A stretch of DNA of 64,000 nucleotides from JACCTU01 sp963769665. Lineage in GTDB: Bacteria; Actinomycetota; Thermoleophilia; Gaiellales; Gaiellaceae. The stretch spans positions 402,787 through 466,786 of the forward strand of contig CAVYMQ010000002.1 of NCBI GenBank assembly GCA_963769665.1, read 5' to 3'. The notes below the pieces were generated by a model. That model was not told the DNA's origin. It did not search any database and was given only the letters and a program-made list of their open reading frames with translations. Below are positions 15,657 to 23,076 of this stretch, piece after piece. The first letter of the stretch is position 1. Every line of letters begins with the position of its first letter. Both the position numbers and the translations under genes were made by a program.

Positions 15657-16016
15657 GTGTCCACCGGCCCGACCCGGATGGTGTTTCTCGGCTTCGGGAA
15701 GTTCGCCCGCGCCGACAAGATCTACGCGCTCGAACCGCTCGCCGGAAAGGACCGCGGACACGGTGCCCGCACACGCGTGTGGGTCGAGGGCGTCCCTGAG
15801 CCGATCGTCGCCTCGCGGACCGAGCGCACGATCGTCTCCGAGATGGGCGGCGACTCCGCGCTCCGTTCGCAGCTCGTCGACCAGGGCATCGAGCTCGCGG
15901 AACGGCTGATCCAGCAGACGGACACCGGACGCGTCGACCTGAAGGATCTGAGCCGCCGCGCGCGACGCCTCCTCGAGGCGACCGCGCAGCAGTCCGACGA
16001 CCGCCAGCTCTTCTGA
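15657..16016 (+). CDS. RemA-like (DUF370-type) small protein
   Basis: A 119-residue protein whose first part, MVFLGFGKFARADKIYALEP followed by RTRVWVEGVPEPIVASRTERT, matches the pattern of RemA/DUF370 proteins (FxGFG, A-D/N-K/R-I, RT-hydrophobic strand, ivaS-E-T). RemA-type proteins bind DNA or act as matrix regulators in firmicutes, but the actinobacterial role is not established. The C-terminus is an additional helix (ELAERLIQQTDTGRVDLKD). GTG 15657 follows AATAAT (15645-15650) by 6 nt, so it is likely leaderless; ATG 15678 is an alternative start. It precedes an MFS gene that overlaps its stop. The family assignment is by eye and moderate. Confidence 0.65.
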   Translation: MSTGPTRMVFLGFGKFARADKIYALEPLAGKDRGHGARTRVWVEGVPEPIVASRTERTIVSEMGGDSALRSQLVDQGIELAERLIQQTDTGRVDLKDLSRRARRLLEATAQQSDDRQLF

Positions 16017-17275
16017 CCGAGCCCGGCCCGGAACGGCCCGGCGTTCTCGGACGCCTGTCGCGGGTCGCCGTCGACGTCCGGCCGCTGCGCTCGTCGCAGT
16101 CCTTCCGCCGCCTGTGGTTCGGCACCGGAATCTCGGCGATCGGCAGCCAGATCACGACCGTCGCGATCCCGATCCAGGTCTGGGACCAGACGCACTCCAC
16201 GTTCATGGTCGGCCTGGTCGGGATCGCGGCGTTCGTGCCGCTGGTCACGGTCTCGATCTTCGCCGGCGCGGTCGCCGACGCGGTCGACCGCAGACGGCTC
16301 CTGCTGTTCTCCGACCTGGGTCTCGCCGCGGTCACCGTCGTGCTCCTGCTCAACGCGCTCGCGGACGACCCGAGCCTGCCGCTGCTGTTCGCTTGCGAGG
16401 CCGGGGCGACGGCAGCCTATGCGTTCCAGCGGCCGGCCCGGAACGCGCTCACGCCGAAGCTCGTGCCCGACGACCAGCTGCTCGCCGCGATCGCGGTCGA
16501 GGACGTCGTGTTCAACCTCTCGCGTGTCGCAGGCCCCGCGTTGGCGGGCGTGCTGATCGCCACCGTCGGCTTCGCCGGCGCGTACGCGTTCGACCTCGCG
16601 ACGTTCGGCGCGTCCCTGATCGCGATCTGGCTCTTGCCTCGTCTGCCGAAGATCGAGGACGCGGAAAGTGTGAGCCTGCGCTCGATCCTCGATGGCTTCC
16701 GGCTCGTCGGCCGCGAGCCCGCGCTGCTCGGGATCTTCACCGTCGACACGGTCGCGATGATCTTCGGGATGCCGAGCGCGCTCTTCCCGGCGTTCGGCGA
16801 GGAGCTCGGCGGCGGCGCGTCGACGGTTGGGCTCTTGTACGCCGCGCCGTCCGCCGGCGCATTCGTTGCGTCCGTCTTCTCGGGCTGGATGACGCGCGTT
16901 CGTCGGCAGGGGCTCGGCGTGTGCGTCGCCGCTGCGGGTTGGGGCGTCGCGATCGGGGCTTTCGGTTTCGCGACGAGCATTCCGCTCGCACTCCTGATGC
17001 TCGCGTTTGCGGGCGGGGCAGACTTCGTCAGCGCGGTCCTGCGCTCGACGATCCTGCTCCAGGTGACGCCCGACTCGATGCGTGGACGACTCTCCGGAAT
17101 CGAACTGGCTCAGGTCGCAGGGACGCCGGCGCTCGGCAACCTCGAGGCCGGCGCGCTCGCATCGCTCGTGGGGATCCGCGCGTCAGTGGTCTCGGGCGGC
17201 GTGCTCTGCGTGATCGGGACGGCGGTCGTCGCTCTCGCGCTGCCCGCGTTCCGCCGCTACGAGAAGCCGACATGA
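16013..17275 (+). CDS. MFS transporter, apparent CTG start
   Basis: Major facilitator permease of about 420 residues with 12 predicted transmembrane segments, of the MFS_3/enterobactin-exporter-like group (LRSSQSFRRLWFGTGISAIG; TVAIPIQVW; ADAVDRRRLLLFSDL in the inter-helix loop). It is probably a drug or metabolite exporter. No ATG/GTG/TTG is in frame before helix 1, although an ATG at 16205 inside helix 2 exists. A CTG at 16013 overlaps the RemA-like stop (CTGA) and gives TEPGPERPGVLGRL before the first helix, an appropriate N-terminus. CTG is a rare but accepted bacterial start. Its stop overlaps the ATG of the glycosylase gene (ATGA). Confidence 0.82.
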   Translation: MTEPGPERPGVLGRLSRVAVDVRPLRSSQSFRRLWFGTGISAIGSQITTVAIPIQVWDQTHSTFMVGLVGIAAFVPLVTVSIFAGAVADAVDRRRLLLFSDLGLAAVTVVLLLNALADDPSLPLLFACEAGATAAYAFQRPARNALTPKLVPDDQLLAAIAVEDVVFNLSRVAGPALAGVLIATVGFAGAYAFDLATFGASLIAIWLLPRLPKIEDAESVSLRSILDGFRLVGREPALLGIFTVDTVAMIFGMPSALFPAFGEELGGGASTVGLLYAAPSAGAFVASVFSGWMTRVRRQGLGVCVAAAGWGVAIGAFGFATSIPLALLMLAFAGGADFVSAVLRSTILLQVTPDSMRGRLSGIELAQVAGTPALGNLEAGALASLVGIRASVVSGGVLCVIGTAVVALALPAFRRYEKPT

Positions 17276-17835
17276 TCGAGCGCGACTTCTTCGCGCGCTC
17301 GGTGCACGACGTGGCGCCCGACCTGATCGGCGTCGCGTTTGTCTGCAGCGGCGTCGGCGGCGTGATCGTCGAGGTCGAGGCCTACGACCACGAGGACCCG
17401 GCGGCGCACGGCTACCGCGGACGCACCGCCAGGAACGCGTCGATGTTCGGCCCGCCGGGCCACGCCTACGTCTACCGCTCCTACGGCATCCACTGGTGCG
17501 TGAACTTCGTCTGCGAGGAGGAAGGGTCGGCATCCGCCGTTCTGATCCGTGCGCTCGAGCCCACCCAGGGGCTCGACGAGATGCGCGGGCGGCGAACGGT
17601 CGACGACGTGCGCTCGCTCTGCTCGGGGCCGGGCAAGCTCACCCAGGCGCTCGGGATCACCGGTGAGCACGACGGTCTTGCGCTCGACCGTCCGCCGTTC
17701 GAGCTCGTGCCGCGTGACGCCGAGCCGGAGATCCTCCGCGGCCCGCGGATCGGGATCAGCAAGGCCGTCGAGCAGCCCTGGCGCTACGGGCTCGCCGGCT
17801 CGCGCTTCCTCAGCCGCGCCCTACGACCAGGCTGA
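17272..17835 (+). CDS. DNA-3-methyladenine glycosylase (AAG/MPG family)
   Basis: Base-excision repair enzyme removing alkylated purines (3-methyladenine, hypoxanthine) in the cytosol. The 187 residues match the compact bacterial MPG family. Motifs are FFARSVHDVAPDLIG, GVIVEVEAYDHEDPAAHGY (Glu of EVEAY is the general base), RNASMFGPPGHAYVYRSYG with the intercalating Tyr region, VLIRALEP and CSGPGKLTQALGI. ATG 17272 overlaps the MFS stop. The final 26 nt overlap the 3' end of the convergent PBP gene. Confidence 0.92.
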   Translation: MIERDFFARSVHDVAPDLIGVAFVCSGVGGVIVEVEAYDHEDPAAHGYRGRTARNASMFGPPGHAYVYRSYGIHWCVNFVCEEEGSASAVLIRALEPTQGLDEMRGRRTVDDVRSLCSGPGKLTQALGITGEHDGLALDRPPFELVPRDAEPEILRGPRIGISKAVEQPWRYGLAGSRFLSRALRPG

Positions 17836-20251
17836 CGACGATGCCCGGCTTTGCGGCGAGCCCGGCGACAGGCGCCTGCGCGACGATGCGTCCCGCCTTG
17901 CCGTCCGTGAAGCCGGCGACGTCCATCCGGAGTTGGAGCTTTCGGAGCTTGGCGCGGGCCTCGCGCGGCGTCAGCCCCGTGAGCTTGGGGATCACGCCGT
18001 GCAACGGCTTCGGCACGATCAGCGTCACCGTGTCGTAGGACGAGAGCCGCCCGCGTGCGGGCACCTGATCGACGACGCGGTCGACGCGCTGCAGCGGCTT
18101 CGCCGGCTGGTACGCGATCACGGACTCGAGCGGCTGCGCCGCCAGCCGGATCCGCGCGAGGTCGACCCTCTGGCCGACGACGCGTGGCACCTCGACCTCG
18201 TTGGGCTTGCAGTTCGCGGTTCGCTTCGGCCCGTAGGTCGTGAAGTAGACGATCGAGAGCGCCCCTCGGCAGAGCCCGTTGTCGAGCAGCAGGCGTCCGT
18301 CCCTGCGGATGACGCGCTTCGTCGTGCCTGACAGGAACGGTGGCGCGCTGAACGACTCGGGCTCGTCGCCGCGAAGGCGTAGCGCCGACTCGGCGAACGA
18401 CTTCCAGATCAGCGCGGGGAACGTCCCGCCCGCCACCGGATCGCCGTGGTACTCCGTCAGCATCGGCTTCAGCGTGTCCGGGTCTCCGACCCAGACCGCG
18501 ATGACGAGCTGCGGGGTGTACCCGACGAACCACGCGTCGCCGTAGTTCTCGGTCGTCCCGGTCTTGCCCGCGACCGGACGGTCGGCGAGCGCAGCGCGCT
18601 TGCCGGTTCCTGACTGCACGACGTGCTGCAGCAGCGAGTTCACGGTCTGCGCGGTCGTCTTCCGCAGGACCGAGACGGGTCGCACCTCGTTCTCGAGCGG
18701 CTTCTCCTTCCCGGGCTGCTCGAGGCGGATGACAGCGCGCGGGACGTTGCCGAAGATCGACCCGTCGACACGCAGACCCCCGGTCGGGAACGCCGCGTAC
18801 GCGCGCGCGAGTTCGAGCGGGTTCACCGCTTCGGCGCCGAGCCCGATCGCGAAGTACGGGTTGAGCTTGCTACGGACGCCGAGCAAGCGGGCGGTCGAGC
18901 TCACGGCCTTCGGGCCGACTATTTCGGTCAGCTGCGCGTAGACGGTGTTGTCCGAGTGCGTGGTTGCGTCGTCGAGGCTGATCGCGCCGAGATAGGCGTG
19001 GTCGTAGTTGGACACGTGCCACGTCCGGTCGCCCAGCGAGATCGAGATCGGCTTGGAGACGAACGTCGACCCGGGCGCGATCCCCTGCTGAAGCCCGGCC
19101 GCGAGGACGAACGGCTTGAAGGCCGAGCCCGGCTGCCGCTGCGCCTGCGCGGCGAGGTTGAACTGGCTCTCGCGGAAGTTCCTGCCTCCGACCATCGCGA
19201 CGACGCTGCCGTCTCGCGGGTCGATCGCGACGAGCGCTGCTGCCGGCCCTTCGGGGTCGGGAAGCCACTTCGCGATCGCACGGCGGGCAGCCTTCTGCAG
19301 CGCAAGGTCGATCGACGTCGTGACGCGGAAGCCGCCGCCGAACACCTTGGCTGCGCCGTACTCGGCGATCAACTGCTGTTTCACGTAGTTCGCGAAGTAC
19401 GGGGCGACCGGCGTGTTCACCGACGGCGGCTGCATCTCCTCCGCCTTGGGCAGCGGCGCCGCCGACGCGGCGATCGAGTCGCGCCGCGAGATCTTCCCCT
19501 GCTCGAAGAGGAGCCGCAGGATCAGGTTGCGGCGCGCGCGAGCATCGCGCGGGTTCGCGACGGGATCGAACTGCGACGGGTCCTTCGGCACTGCGGCCAG
19601 CAGCGCGGCTTCCGGAAGTGTCAGCGCGGCGGCGCCGTGACCGAAGTACGTGAGCGCGGCCTGCTGAACGCCGTACGCGCCATTGCCAAAATAAATCGTG
19701 TTCAGGTACGCGGTGAGGATCTCGTCCTTGTCCCAGCGCTGCTCGAGCTGCCACGCGAGCGCCGCTTCCTTCACCTTGCGGCTGATCGTGCGGTCGTCCT
19801 TCACGATCGCGTTCTTCACGAACTGCTGCGTGATCGTCGAGCCACCCTGAACGACGCTCTTGTTCGTGATGTCCTCCCAGCCCGCGCGAAGGATCCCGCG
19901 GAGGTCGACGCCGTCGTGCTCGTTGAAGCGCCGATCTTCGATCGCGACGATCGCATGCTTCATCAGCGGCGAGATCTCGTCGGGCTCGAGCAGCACGCGG
20001 CTCTCGTTGCCCCTCAAGACGGCCAGGATCGTCTTGCCGTCGTTCGCGTAGATGTAGCCGTCCCGCTCAGCCTCCACCTGATAGCGGGGGTCGAGCTTCG
20101 GGATCTCGCCCGCCAGCGCGGTCACGAAGCCGAACGTGAAGGCGGTCGAGCAGAGCAGCGCCAGAACCCCCAGGAGGACCAGGAGACGGAGCTTGCGAAT
20201 CCTGCGCCGGGGCTTCGGAGGCGCAGCCGTTGAGGGTCTGCGACGAAGCAC
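17810..20251 (-). CDS. Class A penicillin-binding protein with PASTA domains
   Basis: Bifunctional peptidoglycan synthase anchored by one N-terminal transmembrane helix (about residues 20-45). The GT51 glycosyltransferase has EDRRFNEHDGVD (catalytic Glu about 105), GGSTITQQFVKN and KVKEAALAWQLEQ. The transpeptidase has the SAFK nucleophile Ser near 376, SDN and KTGTTE. Two C-terminal PASTA repeats (about 680-812) are expected to bind uncross-linked muropeptides or beta-lactams, as in Mycobacterium PonA1. GTG 20251 follows a -10 box TAGAAT at 20266-20261 (minus strand), so it is a nearly leaderless start. It lies downstream of the lipoprotein gene but is separated from it by a strong hairpin. 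Confidence 0.93.
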   Translation of the reverse strand: MLRRRPSTAAPPKPRRRIRKLRLLVLLGVLALLCSTAFTFGFVTALAGEIPKLDPRYQVEAERDGYIYANDGKTILAVLRGNESRVLLEPDEISPLMKHAIVAIEDRRFNEHDGVDLRGILRAGWEDITNKSVVQGGSTITQQFVKNAIVKDDRTISRKVKEAALAWQLEQRWDKDEILTAYLNTIYFGNGAYGVQQAALTYFGHGAAALTLPEAALLAAVPKDPSQFDPVANPRDARARRNLILRLLFEQGKISRRDSIAASAAPLPKAEEMQPPSVNTPVAPYFANYVKQQLIAEYGAAKVFGGGFRVTTSIDLALQKAARRAIAKWLPDPEGPAAALVAIDPRDGSVVAMVGGRNFRESQFNLAAQAQRQPGSAFKPFVLAAGLQQGIAPGSTFVSKPISISLGDRTWHVSNYDHAYLGAISLDDATTHSDNTVYAQLTEIVGPKAVSSTARLLGVRSKLNPYFAIGLGAEAVNPLELARAYAAFPTGGLRVDGSIFGNVPRAVIRLEQPGKEKPLENEVRPVSVLRKTTAQTVNSLLQHVVQSGTGKRAALADRPVAGKTGTTENYGDAWFVGYTPQLVIAVWVGDPDTLKPMLTEYHGDPVAGGTFPALIWKSFAESALRLRGDEPESFSAPPFLSGTTKRVIRRDGRLLLDNGLCRGALSIVYFTTYGPKRTANCKPNEVEVPRVVGQRVDLARIRLAAQPLESVIAYQPAKPLQRVDRVVDQVPARGRLSSYDTVTLIVPKPLHGVIPKLTGLTPREARAKLRKLQLRMDVAGFTDGKAGRIVAQAPVAGLAAKPGIVVSLVVGRG

Positions 20252-20273
20252 GGAGGGCCGATTCTAGCCTGGC

Positions 20274-20307
20274 GCAGGGCGGCCCCGGTTGCCCGGAGCC
20301 GCCCTGC
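20274..20307 (-). terminator. Long GC hairpin after the duplicated lipoprotein gene
   Basis: GCAGGGCGGC pairs with GCCGCCCTGC over 10 bp, and an inner CCGG/CCGG stem sits within. It lies just after the lipoprotein stop on the minus strand, before the PBP promoter. No U-tract follows, so it is a probable rho-independent-like or Rho-assisted terminator that separates the ECF operon from the PBP gene. Confidence 0.5.
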
Positions 20308-20312
20308 TCGAC

Positions 20313-21572
20313 CTACGAAAACGAGTCGGGGTCCTGCTTCACGATCGCGGCAGCGAGCGTGTCCCCGGTCATCCACATGTGTGCGGTGGCCTCGCGGAGC
20401 AGCATGTACGCCTGCTCGTAGTCGCCCGCCGCGTAGGCGTCGATCTGGCCCTTCAACTGCTGGACGTGCTCGGTGATCGATGCGCGGAGCGCTGTCTGCG
20501 GCAGGTCCGTCGCGTCGGCGAGGAAGCCGCTGAACGCCTCGATGTAGCCACTCAGGTCGTTGACAGCCTTCGTCTGGCCCGCCTTGTCCTGCTTGGCGAG
20601 CGCGGTCGTGTACGCGACGAAGAACTTGATGTGGTCGCGCCACATCGCCTTGCCGTCGAGGAACGTCTTCGCGGCCTCGTCTCCGTAGACGGAACCGATC
20701 GCCTCGGAGAGGTCGACGGCGTTCGCGTCGAGCGCCGCACCGATCGCTGCGAAGTCGGGCTCTGCCTTCAGGCCCTTCTGCGTGGCGAACTGTGCGAGCA
20801 GTGCGTGCTCGCCCAGCAGCTTCCCGAGCGTCGCGCGGAGGTCGGACGCCGACTGCGTCGTGTTCCCCATCGAGTACTTGTCGGGCGACTGCTCGGCGAT
20901 CGCGGCGGCGAGCGTGTCGCCGGTCATCGCCATGTGGTCGTAGGCCATCCGCTCGTTGTCGTAGGCCGTCTCGTAGTCCCCGGCGGCGTACGCGTCGAGC
21001 TGTGCCTTCAGCTGCGTGACGTGCTCGGTGATCCCCTTGCGAAGCGCATCCTGCGGGAGTCCCGTTGCGTCGGCGAGGAAGCCGCTGAACGCCTCGATGT
21101 AGCCCTTCAGGTCGTTCACCGCCTTCGTCTGGCCGGCCTGGTCCTTCTTCGCGACCGCGGTCGTGTAGTTGACGAAGAACTTGATGTGGTCGCGCCAGAG
21201 CGCCTTGCCGTCCAGGAACGTGTTCCTGGCTTCTTCGCCGTAGACCGAGCCGATCGCGTCGCCGAGCTCGACGCTGTTCGCGTCGACGGCTGCTGCGATC
21301 GCCTCGAAGTCCGGCTTGCCCTTCAGGCCCTTCTGCGTTGCGACCATGGCGAGCGTCGCGTGCTCCGACAGGAGCCGGTCGAGCGTGATGCGCAGGTCGA
21401 CGGCCGGGCTCGACGTGGCGGTCGCCATGCCGTCCATGCCGTCCATGTCCATAGTCTCGGTCGTCGCCGTTCCGCCTGCCTCGTTGTCGTCGTCGCTCAT
21501 GCAGCCTGCGAGTCCGACCGTCAGCACGAGCAAGAGCAGCGCGACGAGCTTCAGTGGTTGCGTGGTCATCAT
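20313..21572 (-). CDS. Internally duplicated Met-rich lipoprotein of unknown function
   Basis: A 419-residue lipoprotein with lipobox GLAGC (Cys24), thus anchored outside the membrane. After a linker rich in Met and Asp (MDMDGMDGM), two copies of one helical domain of about 165 residues follow (about 58-225 and 240-410). They share EH..LA..ATQKGLK, WRDHIKFFV.YTTA.AK, LADAT.LPQ.ALR..ITEHV and a final H-M-M-TGDTLAAAI motif. The family is not recognised. The Met/His clusters suggest metal, possibly copper, binding, which is inference only. It is the third gene after an ECF sigma and anti-sigma and has its own matched ECF promoter, so it is likely the principal product of that stress response. 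Confidence 0.75.
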   Translation of the reverse strand: MMTTQPLKLVALLLLVLTVGLAGCMSDDDNEAGGTATTETMDMDGMDGMATATSSPAVDLRITLDRLLSEHATLAMVATQKGLKGKPDFEAIAAAVDANSVELGDAIGSVYGEEARNTFLDGKALWRDHIKFFVNYTTAVAKKDQAGQTKAVNDLKGYIEAFSGFLADATGLPQDALRKGITEHVTQLKAQLDAYAAGDYETAYDNERMAYDHMAMTGDTLAAAIAEQSPDKYSMGNTTQSASDLRATLGKLLGEHALLAQFATQKGLKAEPDFAAIGAALDANAVDLSEAIGSVYGDEAAKTFLDGKAMWRDHIKFFVAYTTALAKQDKAGQTKAVNDLSGYIEAFSGFLADATDLPQTALRASITEHVQQLKGQIDAYAAGDYEQAYMLLREATAHMWMTGDTLAAAIVKQDPDSFS

Positions 21573-21603
21573 CCCCCTCTAGGTCAGTGGTCGAGCAGGG
21601 ATG

Positions 21604-21629
21604 GTTCGCGCGACCTGCGCGAGTGGTTC
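21604..21629 (-). promoter_or_regulatory. Predicted ECF promoter of the lipoprotein gene
   Basis: On the minus strand GAACC (21629-21625), a 16-nt spacer and CGAAC (21608-21604) lie before the lipoprotein ATG at 21572. Both elements and the exact spacing are shared with the two divergent promoters near 22.95 kb. The -35 overlaps the anti-sigma stop codon. The expected transcript starts about 25 nt before the ATG and includes an AGAGGGGG site. Confidence 0.7.
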
Positions 21630-22305
21630 AGATGCCTGCGGTGAAGATGGGATCGCTCGTCGGCGCATCGGCGCCGCCGGCGTCCTCGACCGTGACGGCG
21701 ACGCCGGAGCCGGGCGGGACCGGTCGCGTCAGACGCACGACGTCACGCTCGTGTCTCGCGTCGAAGACGCCGGCCGGCAGCATCTGGTCGCCCTCGGCGA
21801 CCCAGAGCTCGTAGGTCTTGCCTTCGGGTGCGGTCGCAAGTCCCGACACGACGAGTGCCGCCTCGCCGGTGTCCGTCACGACGACGCGGCCGTTGGCGCC
21901 CTGCAGCGGAATCGACTTCGCGTCGGGGTCCGCCAGAATCGCCGAGATCGCGCGTTCGCGGTCGAGCTGGTCCGAGACGGACGATCCCCACAAGCCCAGT
22001 GCAATCGCGACGGTCGCAGCGACTGCGGCCGCGGCGCCGAGCGCCGCGGGCCACCGCCGCCGAATCGGGACGACGTTCGAACGCTCCGCGCGCGCAGCGT
22101 CGAGAATCCGGTCTCGCAGCTCGGGCGGAGGCGCGGGTGACTCGACCCCGTACGCCAGCATCGCGACCGGGTCGCGCAGCTCCGCGAGCTCCTCGCGGCA
22201 GCGCTCGCACGTCGCCAGGTGCGCCTCGTAGCGCTCCTGGTCGTGAGGATCGAGCGCGTCGAGGGCGTAGGCCGCGGTCAGGTCGTGGATTAGGTCGTCT
22301 GCCAT
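21628..22305 (-). CDS. Anti-sigma factor, RskA (anti-sigma-K) type
   Basis: Membrane-spanning anti-sigma factor expected to bind the sigma factor encoded just upstream. The cytosolic zinc-binding ASD carries H29, C33 and C36 (AHLATCERCREEL). One transmembrane segment (AALGAAAAVAATVAIALGLW) is followed by an extracytoplasmic anti-sigma-K domain of about 115 residues (VVSGLATAPEGKTYELWVAEG; GVFDARHERDVVRL). Regulated proteolysis is the usual release route for this family. ATG 22305 overlaps the end of the sigma gene by 16 nt, so the two are co-translated. The signal sensed is unknown. Confidence 0.9.
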   Translation of the reverse strand: MADDLIHDLTAAYALDALDPHDQERYEAHLATCERCREELAELRDPVAMLAYGVESPAPPPELRDRILDAARAERSNVVPIRRRWPAALGAAAAVAATVAIALGLWGSSVSDQLDRERAISAILADPDAKSIPLQGANGRVVVTDTGEAALVVSGLATAPEGKTYELWVAEGDQMLPAGVFDARHERDVVRLTRPVPPGSGVAVTVEDAGGADAPTSDPIFTAGI

Positions 22306-22931
22306 CGCTCTGGTTCGTGGTCGGGTTCTTCGAGCAACTCGCGCAGGCGCGCGAGCCCGGTGAACATCCTGCTCTTGATCGTGCCGAGCGGCTGCCCGAG
22401 CCGCTCTGCCAGCTCGGACTGCGTGAAGCCACCGTAGTACGCGAGCTCGATTGCCTCGCGCTGCTGGTCAGGAAGCTGTCGAAGCGCAGCTTGCACGCGC
22501 TCCCGCTCGAGCCGCAGCCAGGCTTCCTCGTCCACTGCTCCGCCGGCAATCGATTCGACGTCCGGGAGTTGGTCTGCCCGCCTTCGCTCTTCGCGCCGGA
22601 CGAGGTCGACCGCCCGGCGGTGCACGAACGTCATGATCCACGTGCTCGGCTTCGAGCGCTCGGGGATGTAGCGGTGCGCGGAGCGCCAGACGGCGAGAAA
22701 CGCCTCCTGCACGGCGTCCTCGGCCAGCGCGCCGTCGCGCAGTACGCGGAAAGCGAGCCCGTAGGCGACCCGTCCATAGCGGTCGTAGAGCGCCGCCAGC
22801 GCCGGCTCCTCGCCGCGCGCGGCGAGGGCGATCAGCGCTTGGTCGGAGAGATGGACGACGTCGGGCGGCACGTGGCGGCTACGTGGTGGAGCAGAGCGCG
22901 CGAACGGTAGCAGGGTCGCGGCGACTGTCAT
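22290..22931 (-). CDS. ECF sigma factor, SigK-like
   Basis: Group 4 sigma factor. Region 2 is about residues 35-100 (ALYDRYGRVAYGLAFRVL, AEDAVQEAFLAVWR). Region 4 is about 145-205 (LRQLPDQQREAIELAYYGGF, SELAERLGQPLGTIKSR). Together with the overlapping RskA-type gene it forms a SigK/RskA-like pair. Start ATG 22931 sits a few nt after the predicted start of its own ECF promoter (GAACC-N16-CGAAC on this strand), implying autoregulation. The divergent DUF4331 gene has the same promoter form. Expected target genes in the window are itself, the lipoprotein gene and the DUF4331-TPR operon. Confidence 0.92.
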   Translation of the reverse strand: MTVAATLLPFARSAPPRSRHVPPDVVHLSDQALIALAARGEEPALAALYDRYGRVAYGLAFRVLRDGALAEDAVQEAFLAVWRSAHRYIPERSKPSTWIMTFVHRRAVDLVRREERRRADQLPDVESIAGGAVDEEAWLRLERERVQAALRQLPDQQREAIELAYYGGFTQSELAERLGQPLGTIKSRMFTGLARLRELLEEPDHEPERWQTT

Positions 22932-22941
22932 CTCAAATCTC

Positions 22942-22967
22942 GTTCGGCGGCCGGAGGCCGTTGGTTC
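22942..22967 (-). promoter_or_regulatory. Predicted ECF promoter of the sigma gene
   Basis: Minus-strand GAACC (22967-22963), spacer of 16 nt, CGAAC (22946-22942), leading to a start near 22935 and ATG at 22931. Same elements and spacing as the promoters before the lipoprotein and DUF4331 genes. Confidence 0.68.
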
Positions 22968-22987
22968 GAACGTTCACCCGTTCGAGT

Positions 22988-23013
22988 GAACCGCCCGGAC
23001 GTGTCCCGCGAAT
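22988..23013 (+). promoter_or_regulatory. Predicted ECF promoter of the DUF4331 operon
   Basis: GAACC (22988-22992), spacer of 16 nt, CGAAT (23009-23013). The -35 is part of an inverted repeat GTTCAC-N8-GTGAAC (22972-22991) located between the two divergent promoters. The expected leader is about 57 nt with GGAGAGGGGAG before ATG 23077. Confidence 0.68.
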
Positions 23014-23076
23014 GCGCCCCCGATGACGGCCGCCACATCGACCCAGTGCCGTCGCAAAGGAGAGGGGAGCACCTCG

